Positions 1-10,057 of a stretch of DNA of 64,000 nucleotides are shown here, piece by piece. The stretch covers positions 11,616-75,615 of the forward strand of contig CAZRVU010000008.1 in the NCBI GenBank assembly GCA_964603615.1. The letters run 5' to 3'. The DNA is from JAAZMI01 sp964603615. GTDB taxonomy: Bacteria > Bacillota > Dethiobacteria > DTU022 > UBA8154. The first letter of the stretch is position 1. Each line of letters begins with the position of its first letter. A program made the translations under genes and the position numbers. Under the pieces are notes generated by a model. The model was not told the DNA's origin. It saw nothing but the letters and a program-made list of their open reading frames with translations, and ran no database searches.

Positions 1-3000
1 CAATTCCTTATAGGTAGGCTGGGAACAAAGTTTTGTCAACGGTGCAGTAACAGGAAGAGGATGTTTCAATTCCTTATAGGTAGGCTGGGAACTCCGACTC
101 AACAAGTAGTATAAGTGTCTCACTCATGTTTCAATTCCTCATAGGTAGGCTGGAAACGTGTTTACAGCCGTTAGTATTAATGACATAGAGTGGTTTCAAT
201 TCCTCATAGGTAGGCTGGAAACAGCAAAGACCGGAAAATTACCGGAAAATGATGCACTGTTTCAATTCCTCATAGGTAGGCTGGAAACACGGAAAAACAA
301 TTGCAGATCTAACAGATAAAGAAGTTTCAATTCCTCATAGGTAGGCTGGAAACCACATAACAATTTTATAACTAAGGGAGAATATATCTTGTTTCAATTC
401 CTCATAGGTAGGCTGGAAACAATATTTTTTGTAGCAAGGTTTACTTTTTGTATAAGTTTCAATTCCTCATAGGTAGGCTGGAAACGGTCTAAACCCGATT
501 GAATCCGGAGCAATCAAAGTACCGTTTCAATTCCTCATAGGTAGGCTGGAAACCTATAAGCGCACTAACTACGGCAAATCCTGCCCATGTTTCAATTCCT
601 CATAGGTAGGCTGGAAACCTTCTTCTACTTTACCACGCCATTCATCAATTTGTTCTGTTTCAATTCCTCATAGGTAGGCTGGAAACGGTCTGATGGCGAA
701 GGGACGGAAATTATACCTTTTACGTTTCAATTCCTCATAGGTAGGCTGGAAACGATAAAATGATCCATCCCTATATATTTCGTATCTAGTTTCAATTCCT
801 CATAGGTAGGCTGGAAACATTTAACCGCAGCAGTGGGGAATGGGAAGAGACCGGGTTTCAATTCCTCATAGGTAGGCTGGAAACTACACACTTCTTTAAT
901 AGCATCTGCAATATTTCCAGTTTCAATTCCTCATAGGTAGGCTGGAAACCCTGGGGGTCGTGCTTTTCGCGGTACTCCTCCAGCGCATGTTTCAATTCCT
1001 CATAGGTAGGCTGGAAACGTCCTCGCCGGAAGAATATTCGCCGGCTTTCCAGTGTTTCAATTCCTCATAGGTAGGCTGGAAACCGGACACCTTCGGCAAG
1101 CTGGAGCCGATAGGTAGAAGTTTCAATTCCTCATAGGTAGGCTGGAAACTCTCCTAAAAAAGAAAGGAAAGGAGATGATTAATAGTTTCAATTCCTCATA
1201 GGTAGGCTGGAAACTTGGAAAGCCCGCGTGCATCACAACGGGCAAATCATGTTTCAATTCCTCATAGGTAGGCTGGAAACTGATACATTAGCTACTGATA
1301 TTTTCTATATGGTGTAGTTTCAATTCCTCATAGGTAGGCTGGAAACCGTTGCTTATAAGTTAGTATTATATAACAGACAGATGTTTCAATTCCTCATAGG
1401 TAGGCTGGAAACGATATACCTATTCCAGAGTATAAGGAATAATAGCAGTTTCAATTCCTCATAGGTAGGCTGGAAACGATAATCCTGAATTTGCCGGCGG
1501 ATGTCTTTTTCTTGTTTCAATTCCTCATAGGTAGGCTGGAAACAAACCGCTTTAGCTGGTGTTGGGAAACAGAAGGCGGGTTTCAATTCCTCATAGGTAG
1601 GCTGGAAACGTAATATATGGAATCCAAGAGAAACAGACATATACTGGTTTCAATTCCTCATAGGTAGGCTGGAAACTTTTCATCTTTGTCAACTCCTTTT
1701 CTTTTATTCTAGTTTCAATTCCTCATAGGTAGGCTGGAAACTCTCCTTTTGTTTATTTCTCCATTCCTCCTGCCAGTGTTTCAATTCCTCATAGGTAGGC
1801 TGGAAACGCTCCAAGAAATACAAAGAGAGTATCGCGATGCTGGTTTCAATTCCTCATAGGTAGGCTGGAAACTAACCACTAAGATTAGACAATGCAACTT
1901 TTTTCCAAGTTTCAATTCCTCATAGGTAGGCTGGAAACAAGGTTTTCACAACTTCCTGCAAATTTTCTTTTTAGGTTTCAATTCCTCATAGGTAGGCTGG
2001 AAACTCCATTTTTAGGTTTTATTTGTTGCCAATACATCCATGTTTCAATTCCTCATAGGTAGGCTGGAAACTACATTTCTCCATTTATCTCAAGTGCTAT
2101 TGCTTCCGTTTCAATTCCTCATAGGTAGGCTGGAAACAGCATTAGTTACTGTTGCTAATGCACACGGAAATAATGTTTCAATTCCTCATAGGTAGGCTGG
2201 AAACAAGTGTAGATTTCAAGGTTGCGGCAACCATAGGAGGTTTCAATTCCTCATAGGTAGGCTGGAAACTTTGACTTCTGGAGTGTTTTGTATTATAAAG
2301 GAGTGTTTCAATTCCTCATAGGTAGGCTGGAAACGATATTATGTTGCATTTATATTATGCCTGCTCAAGTGGTTTCAATTCCTCATAGGTAGGCTGGAAA
2401 CTTCGAGGCCCCGGCGGGACGGCCAAGCCGATAAGCGTTTCAATTCCTCATAGGTAGGCTGGAAACTTTACCGCAATCAGATTATTTAAAACTTCAATTA
2501 GGGTTTCAATTCCTCATAGGTAGGCTGGAAACTGGAAATGGTTTTTGAAGGCGAAACTGGAGATCCGGGTTTCAATTCCTCATAGGTAGGCTGGAAACTT
2601 GCATCTAACTGGCGGAACAGGAAAGATGGGAAGCAGTTTCAATTCCTCATAGGTAGGCTGGAAACTCTGAGGCGTACGCAAAAACAAGAGTAGTCTTTTC
2701 TTGTTTCAATTCCTCATAGGTAGGCTGGAAACTGTTAGGTTTTACACTTAACAGGCAGGTTTTTTTATTGTTTCAATTCCTCATAGGTAGGCTGGAAACA
2801 AGACAGTCTATATAATCTTATTAGAAGAATTGAATCGTTTCAATTCCTCATAGGTAGGCTGGAAACGCCCCAGGGTAACGCCTCTATCCAACACGTAGTA
2901 TCGTTTCAATTCCTCATAGGTAGGCTGGAAACGACAAAGAGGTATTAGAGGGCTTCCGGGAGACGGAGTTTCAATTCCTCATAGGTAGGCTGGAAACGAG

Positions 3001-6000
3001 AAGCCGAAACCTTTACCCTGGCCTTTGCGGGAGTTTCAATTCCTCATAGGTAGGCTGGAAACGATGGCATCCTCAAAATATTCTATTGCAGATTCCAGAG
3101 TTTCAATTCCTCATAGGTAGGCTGGAAACAAGCGTGGGGAGTAGTTTCATGTATTCCTATGCTTAGTTTCAATTCCTCATAGGTAGGCTGGAAACCTAAA
3201 ACAGGGATCGGCGCTTTATCAGCGTAGCCATTGTGTTTCAATTCCTCATAGGTAGGCTGGAAACCTATCCCCATCCCCGCTCCGATTTCACCAAATAAGT
3301 TTCAATTCCTCATAGGTAGGCTGGAAACCATTACCTTTGTTCCTGCTGTTGGCGATTCTAGCCTGTTTCAATTCCTCATAGGTAGGCTGGAAACGTCAGG
3401 TGATACAAGTGTAGGAGAACCATTATCCCAGTTTCAATTCCTCATAGGTAGGCTGGAAACCTGCTTTTTTACCTCTTGATGTTAATTTTTCAATAGTTTC
3501 AATTCCTCATAGGTAGGCTGGAAACGAGCCGGATAACCAGGAGTTAATAGATATATGTTTGTTTCAATTCCTCATAGGTAGGCTGGAAACGAAAAACGGG
3601 CAAGATCGCCTCCTGCTGTATTGACAGGGTTTCAATTCCTCATAGGTAGGCTGGAAACGACAGTCCAAAGCATATGACCCCAAGAAATAATCACGTTTCA
3701 ATTCCTCATAGGTAGGCTGGAAACCTATATATACCCGCTTCTTTTCTGTTATATGCTTCTAGTTTCAATTCCTCATAGGTAGGCTGGAAACAGGAAATTC
3801 CCACTAATAATTGGCGATGTTGTCTAGTTTCAATTCCTCATAGGTAGGCTGGAAACTTCCCCTGAAAAGGTTTAGCGATCTAATATGCTCATGTTTCAAT
3901 TCCTCATAGGTAGGCTGGAAACAGAAACTATCTAGGGGGGATTTCCTGTTTAGAGAGGTTTCAATTCCTCATAGGTAGGCTGGAAACAGAAATTGCAAGA
4001 AAGTCTGCCCAGGACCTGCAGGAGTTTCAATTCCTCATAGGTAGGCTGGAAACTGCAATAGGTGGAGTATCTTGCATGTTTTTTTATCCGTTTCAATTCC
4101 TCATAGGTAGGCTGGAAACAGGGTATCCCACCAATAACCAGTATCCATTTCGGTGTTTCAATTCCTCATAGGTAGGCTGGAAACATTACCAAGTGGTAAC
4201 GGGAGGGGGGACACAACAAGTTTCAATTCCTCATAGGTAGGCTGGAAACAAACTCAAAAAATCGAAAGACATTCTTCGGTCCTGCCAGTTTCAATTCCTC
4301 ATAGGTAGGCTGGAAACTAAAAAAGTTGCCAAAGCAGAAATTCGCTTAGACGGGTTTCAATTCCTCATAGGTAGGCTGGAAACGAAGGCAGGAAGATAGC
4401 GCAAACAGAAATTGCGCTGTTTCAATTCCTCATAGGTAGGCTGGAAACTCCCGTGCCGCGGGAACCAATGCATAACATCGCCGGTTTCAATTCCTCATAG
4501 GTAGGCTGGAAACAAGAAAACAGCCAAAGGAACTGCCGAACTAACAGGGTTTCAATTCCTCATAGGTAGGCTGGAAACTGCCAACCCACAGCCCGCTAAG
4601 GAGGTTCCCATTAGTTTCAATTCCTCATAGGTAGGCTGGAAACTTGCAAAAAGCACAATGCCTTTAGGTTTGGAACAACGTTTCAATTCCTCATAGGTAG
4701 GCTGGAAACGTTTGGCTATAAGATACATACAAGATACAAAGCGTAGTTTCAATTCCTCATAGGTAGGCTGGAAACTTAAGGTGAATTCAGACAAGGAAAC
4801 CGGTAGCACAAGTTTCAATTCCTCATAGGTAGGCTGGAAACGGGCCCCAGGTTAGCCATGGTGGTGAATAATTATTAGGTTTCAATTCCTCATAGGTAGG
4901 CTGGAAACTTAGCTAAGCAAGAAATTAGCTTTACTGCTGATAGGTTTCAATTCCTCATAGGTAGGCTGGAAACTGGATGGAACGGAAGATCACAGGGAGG
5001 TGGCGCTAGTTTCAATTCCTCATAGGTAGGCTGGAAACAACCTAAACCTCCTCTATAGAGCCGGGTTCCTCTGGTTTCAATTCCTCATAGGTAGGCTGGA
5101 AACTGAACGCAGTTTTAGCATGGCCCAAGAGCGAACTGAGTTTCAATTCCTCATAGGTAGGCTGGAAACCTGAAAAACGGGCGGGACGGACCCGGAGAAG
5201 CCGAGTTTCAATTCCTCATAGGTAGGCTGGAAACAAAAATAGCGATCTGAAAGTGATCGATCCCACCGGGTTTCAATTCCTCATAGGTAGGCTGGAAACA
5301 AGAAAAACCCAGGCAACTTTGAATTAGCGGTAGAGTTTCAATTCCTCATAGGTAGGCTGGAAACGGAGGCGATCTTGCCCGTTTTTCTCCTGCTACGTCA
5401 AAGTTTCAATTCCTCATAGGTAGGCTGGAAACCAGGGCAGGGATGCGGAAGGAAGAAGAATCTATTGTGGTTTCAATTCCTCATAGGTAGGCTGGAAACG
5501 GAAATCGCAAACTGGAGCCTGGACTTAGATGCTGAGTTTCAATTCCTCATAGGTAGGCTGGAAACTAAAACAATAAACTTCGCCGGGAAGAAAATTCGCA
5601 TGTTTCAATTCCTCATAGGTAGGCTGGAAACGGAACCAGCGAAATATACGTCCGCGTGCCTGTTAGCCGTTTCAATTCCTCATAGGTAGGCTGGAAACGT
5701 GATCCTCCATACCTAATTGCTTGTGCTTCATATAAGTTTCAATTCCTCATAGGTAGGCTGGAAACGATGGCTGGAAAACGTTTGTCGGCACATTGTCGGG
5801 TGTTTCAATTCCTCATAGGTAGGCTGGAAACTACAACGAAGCGCTACTGGAGCCCGGATGATCCCATGTTTCAATTCCTCATAGGTAGGCTGGAAACGAA
5901 TTAATGAACCATGCAGTAAAGGAATTCGGCGAGTTTCAATTCCTCATAGGTAGGCTGGAAACTACGGCCCGAAGGACGGTGAAAGTTGATGGACAATAGT

Positions 6001-7996
6001 TTCAATTCCTCATAGGTAGGCTGGAAACCAGCCGGGGATTCGGCTTGGTTTGTTGCCCATGTGGAGTTTCAATTCCTCATAGGTAGGCTGGAAACGGCCG
6101 ACTACGAGGCAATCCAAAGGGCTGCATAAGCGTTTCAATTCCTCATAGGTAGGCTGGAAACGGTGATACCGGTGGGGCGATACAGGGCAAGCGGATGTTT
6201 CAATTCCTCATAGGTAGGCTGGAAACCAGTATCAGCCGCAGCCCCGCACACGCGCAGGCCAGTTTCAATTCCTCATAGGTAGGCTGGAAACAATAAACTA
6301 TCACAGCGTAAAGGAATTTGGGGACCAGTTTCAATTCCTCATAGGTAGGCTGGAAACCCGAAAGGCTTTATCAAATATAAAGGAGTGTTAATAAGTTTCA
6401 ATTCCTCATAGGTAGGCTGGAAACCCTATAATTTGGCAGCAGATAAAATGGTTGAGGATGGTTTCAATTCCTCATAGGTAGGCTGGAAACCTCAAACCAC
6501 CCAACGGCAGGTAGCACCATTTCGGGTTTCAATTCCTCATAGGTAGGCTGGAAACATGCCACGGAACTGCTGGAAGAGGGCTTCGGAATCCAGTTTCAAT
6601 TCCTCATAGGTAGGCTGGAAACCGCTAAACAACAAACTTACTGTAGCATCCCGTCTGGTTTCAATTCCTCATAGGTAGGCTGGAAACTGCAAAACTCGAA
6701 CGGCACAATACCATCATCGTCAGTTTCAATTCCTCATAGGTAGGCTGGAAACTAGGTTACGGATAAATTTCCCTGCTGATTCTTCTGGTTTCAATTCCTC
6801 ATAGGTAGGCTGGAAACGTCTGGCGAAGTAGCGGTTACTTCGCCGGATCCGGGTTTCAATTCCTCATAGGTAGGCTGGAAACGTACCGCCGGAACACACG
6901 GAATTCAGCTATTATTTGTTTCAATTCCTCATAGGTAGGCTGGAAACCTATAAGTGAATTTCTGCTATTGGCTTTTAGTGTAGTTTCAATTCCTCATAGG
7001 TAGGCTGGAAACATGGAATTTGATACCGGAGAATATGAAGGTATAATGTTTCAATTCCTCATAGGTAGGCTGGAAACGTGAATGGGCGGAAATTCCCGAA
7101 GATGAAACACGGCTGTTTCAATTCCTCATAGGTAGGCTGGAAACAGGCTTGTTTGTGAATGGGCGGAAATTCCCGAAGAGTTTCAATTCCTCATAGGTAG
7201 GCTGGAAACGGATTTAGACACCCTGGCCGAATTTGGCCAGTGGTGTTTCAATTCCTCATAGGTAGGCTGGAAACACTATGGTTCGGCGCAAAAGGATTGA
7301 AAAAGATTTAGTTTCAATTCCTCATAGGTAGGCTGGAAACGGGGCGATCCCTATAGCGGTAGCAAGCATGCACGAGTTTCAATTCCTCATAGGTAGGCTG
7401 GAAACTTAACGATTCTTCAATGAAAAATCTTTCAATCGGTGTTTCAATTCCTCATAGGTAGGCTGGAAACTACTTTATAGTACTTATTATATATACCTTT
7501 ATTTGTGTTTCAATTCCTCATAGGTAGGCTGGAAACCTATGAAAAAATTGATCCCGATTGGAAGGAAGAAATGTTTCAATTCCTCATAGGTAGGCTGGAA
7601 ACAGGAAACCATTCTAGATAGAAACGCTTAAAGGCATGTTTCAATTCCTCATAGGTAGGCTGGAAACAAGCCCACCTCCATGGAAATGAGCTTAAGCAAT
7701 ACCGTTTCAATTCCTCATAGGTAGGCTGGAAACCTCAAGGATCATCTCTACCATGCGCTTTTTAAGGCTTGTTTCAATTCCTCATAGGTAGGCTGGAAAC
7801 TAAAGAAGTAGAACGGTTACTTAGTTCTGGAGCAGTGTTTCAATTCCTCATAGGTAGGCTGGAAACGAAATTCGCTTAGACGGCGAACCAAAGATTGAAG
7901 CGTTTCAATTCCTCATAGGTAGGCTGGAAACCCCTTGCCCTGCTTATTTCCAATAATAGGCACCATGTTTCAATTCCTCATAGGTAGGCTGGAAAC
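1..7996 (-). CRISPR. Giant CRISPR array, ~122 repeats / 121 spacers (I-B/III-D type repeat)
   Basis: A 30-bp repeat (on + it begins GTTTCAATTCC and ends GGCTGGAAAC) recurs about every 66 bp, with spacers of mostly 34-39 nt. Counting line by line gives 122 repeat copies including a partial one at base 1, so the array runs off the left edge. The first two copies are degenerate (CTTATAGG and GGGAAC instead of CTCATAGG and GGAAAC); degeneracy marks the old, leader-distal end, so the leader is on the right, beside cas2. Read on the minus strand the repeat ends ATTGAAAC, the usual 8-nt 5' handle of crRNAs made by Cas6 in type I-B and III systems. The array is therefore transcribed leftward. The newest spacers are those near 7.9 kb. 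Several spacers overlap one another (see findings). Confidence 0.98.
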
Positions 7997-8191
7997 CCCG
8001 TTTTGATGTGCATTTTACGTGCACCTGCAGGCTTTAAACATTTTATTTTCCTCCTTTTGTAATTGTTTTCGAGGTCGGGTAAATGGACCAACAACCGGTG
8101 TTTATAAGGTTTTTGGAAATGTCGTCGACCCCCAACCTTTTTTACAGTATTGGCGATCGACGACAAATAATCCTTCTATTCCCACATTTTT
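7997..8191 (-). promoter_or_regulatory. CRISPR leader
   Basis: This 195-bp stretch lies between the last intact repeat and the stop codon of cas2. It carries a perfect 8-bp inverted repeat, GTCGTCGA at 8121-8128 and TCGACGAC at 8157-8164, with a 28-bp centre. Read leftward it also contains AAAGGAGG followed 8 nt later by ATG at 8041 and a stop at 8015, an eight-codon mini-ORF ending just short of the first repeat. A TATAAA-like hexamer lies at 8101-8106 (minus strand), but no convincing -35 was found. The leader role is inferred from position and repeat orientation. Confidence 0.8.
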
Positions 8192-8455
8192 TTATAAAAA
8201 TTGGTCTTGACCGCCTTTTTGAATGCCCATTATTTCCCTGTTTGAATATTTCATAGTTCTAAAAACATAGAAGATGACGGAATCTTCTTTTGTGTTAATA
8301 ATTTTGGTTAACTCTGTTTTAAGTTTGAATAAATTGGCTTTGGATATTTCACCTTCTAGCACCGAATTTTGCACCCAATAAAGGTATTTTCTACAGGTTT
8401 TTAAGACCTTTGTTACCCGTTTAACATTTATATCGTAGACAACGATTACAAACAA
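8192..8455 (-). CDS. cas2: CRISPR-associated endonuclease Cas2
   Basis: An 87-residue Cas2. Its start MFVIVVYDI is the classic first beta strand with the conserved Asp, and the length fits the family. With Cas1 it forms the integrase that inserts new spacers at the leader end of the array. The start is TTG, preceded by a GGAGG about 10 nt upstream. It is the last cas gene before the leader, 48 bp downstream of cas1, so it is probably translated from the same long minus-strand transcript. Confidence 0.95.
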   Translation of the reverse strand: MFVIVVYDINVKRVTKVLKTCRKYLYWVQNSVLEGEISKANLFKLKTELTKIINTKEDSVIFYVFRTMKYSNREIMGIQKGGQDQFL

Positions 8456-8503
8456 GTTGCTACCTACCTCCAGGATAATTTATTAGATCACGGAAAAATT
8501 TTT

Positions 8504-9496
8504 TTACCAGCGGGAAACAAAGGGCTGGTATTCTTTTTCTTCCATCAAATGTTTTTCTAATTTATATAGTTCCATGCGGATCAAGGTGCGGTAAGATACA
8601 TTTCTTCCAAGTTGCCGGTGTTTTATAGTAGTTTTTAACCGATTTTCCCATTCTTCTACAAATATTTTGCGTCCTTTATCATTCATTAAAATCCCCTTTA
8701 ATTTACTTTCAAAATGGTTTTTCTTAAGCATGTTACGTCCCAGGAGCGAAAAAATAAGCCTATCTACCAGTAAAGGCTTAAATATTTCGGCCACGTCTAA
8801 ATTTAACGTAAAACTTCTAAAGTTAGTGGAATGCAAAAAGCCAATCCGCGGGTCCAGGTGGGTTTTATATATTTCGCTTAGACTAGCAATGTAAGCCAAA
8901 GTATTGCCAAAACTGATCAGGGCGTTAATCCGATCCCGTGGAGGCCGCCTATTTCTTTTGTCAAAAACAAAATCCTTTTTTTCTATAATTGTATTGAACG
9001 TCCTGTAATATATCTCCCGGATATTACCTTCTGTAGCCATCAGAGCTTCTGTGGTACTGCAACCCTCTATTCTATGGGCAAGGTTAGTGATCTGACTTAT
9101 TTCTTTTTCCAGGTTTTTACCCCTGTTTTGATAATAACGGATGACATTGATGAGGTTTGCAACTGCACCCTGAATAAACTTCCTGGCCAGGTTTAGTCGT
9201 TTGTCGTTATGCAAATAAAATTCGGACTGTTTTAAGATCATGTATCCAGAATTATAGTGTTCCCGGGGGTAGAAGGAACCGATATAATACCCATAGTTGT
9301 TTAAAAAATGCAGGATTACTTCTTTTTGTGTAAGAAATTCCAAAAAACGTTTGTTCAGGTTTAATTCACTGAATACTATAATTTCCTTAATATCTTCAAC
9401 AGGCAGGTACGTTCTTCCTGTTTCGGTTTCAAAATAGAGCGTGTTATCTTTACGTTTGAATTCTCCGTCGTTGAAAACGTAGATAGTTTTTTTCAC
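8504..9496 (-). CDS. cas1: CRISPR-associated endonuclease/integrase Cas1
   Basis: A 330-residue Cas1 of the I-B type. The N-terminal beta-sandwich begins KKTIYVFNDGEF. The helical integrase domain shows the conserved Glu in ATEGNIREIYYRTF, then the His in GFLHSTNFRSF and the acidic residue in DVAEIFKPLLVDR, which together form the metal site. Translation starts at GTG with a GGGAGA upstream. It sits 21 bp after cas4 and 48 bp before cas2. Together these form the only adaptation module in the window, serving both effector types by inference. Confidence 0.97.
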   Translation of the reverse strand: MKKTIYVFNDGEFKRKDNTLYFETETGRTYLPVEDIKEIIVFSELNLNKRFLEFLTQKEVILHFLNNYGYYIGSFYPREHYNSGYMILKQSEFYLHNDKRLNLARKFIQGAVANLINVIRYYQNRGKNLEKEISQITNLAHRIEGCSTTEALMATEGNIREIYYRTFNTIIEKKDFVFDKRNRRPPRDRINALISFGNTLAYIASLSEIYKTHLDPRIGFLHSTNFRSFTLNLDVAEIFKPLLVDRLIFSLLGRNMLKKNHFESKLKGILMNDKGRKIFVEEWENRLKTTIKHRQLGRNVSYRTLIRMELYKLEKHLMEEKEYQPFVSRW

Positions 9497-9517
9497 AAAT
9501 GATTCTCCCTTTCAGGT

Positions 9518-10015
9518 TCATGCCCAACAAAATTCTCGGTAAGGGCAGTTATGGCAGTATTTACTTTTTTCCGGTTGGGGCGGTTTATCCTTGGAGATGA
9601 TTGTTTTTATATCCTTTATTGCTAGAGTAATTTCTTGTTCGTTATGAAGGTTGAGTTCCACCGGTATTTTCTTTTTTTCTCCAGGAATTAAAAGTTCGCC
9701 CCGTGCCTGGATGCCCATTTTTTTTAATTGCAGTAAATAAAACAACAATTGTTTACTGGCACTTTCCAAAAATTTCGAGGACTTTTTAATTTCTCCAACA
9801 ATTAAGTTGCCATTTTCTGTTTTTATTAGATCTATTTTGGAGCCTCCGATGTCCAGCTCTTTATTTTCCCGGTTATAGGCAGATTCACCAATAGCTCGTC
9901 CTATCACAAGATTCTCATGATCTTGATTGCCGGATAAATGGTGTGAGGTTAGCCATACCTCTCTTTTGCAGATATAATATTGTTGAACCAACGTTCCATT
10001 AACTTCATTTTCCAT
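9518..10015 (-). CDS. cas4: CRISPR-associated exonuclease Cas4
   Basis: A 165-residue Cas4 of the RecB-nuclease family. It trims prespacers and sets PAM orientation during adaptation in type I-B systems. Visible signatures are the first Fe-S cysteine in QQYYICKREVWL, the nuclease motif around LIVGEIKKSSK with Glu and Lys, and the C-terminal cluster CHNCPYREFCW supplying three more cysteines. Start ATG with a GGAGG-like site just upstream. It lies 42 bp after cas3 and 21 bp before cas1. Confidence 0.96.
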   Translation of the reverse strand: MENEVNGTLVQQYYICKREVWLTSHHLSGNQDHENLVIGRAIGESAYNRENKELDIGGSKIDLIKTENGNLIVGEIKKSSKFLESASKQLLFYLLQLKKMGIQARGELLIPGEKKKIPVELNLHNEQEITLAIKDIKTIISKDKPPQPEKSKYCHNCPYREFCWA

Positions 10016-10057
10016 AACAAGCCTCCAGGCAATAAATTTGTAACTATTGTAATGTAA

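Noticed and set aside
1386..5689. Several short ORFs inside the array encoding a recurring FQPTYEELK or FQFLIGRLE peptide
   Set aside because: They are translations of the CRISPR repeat on one strand or the other, not genes.
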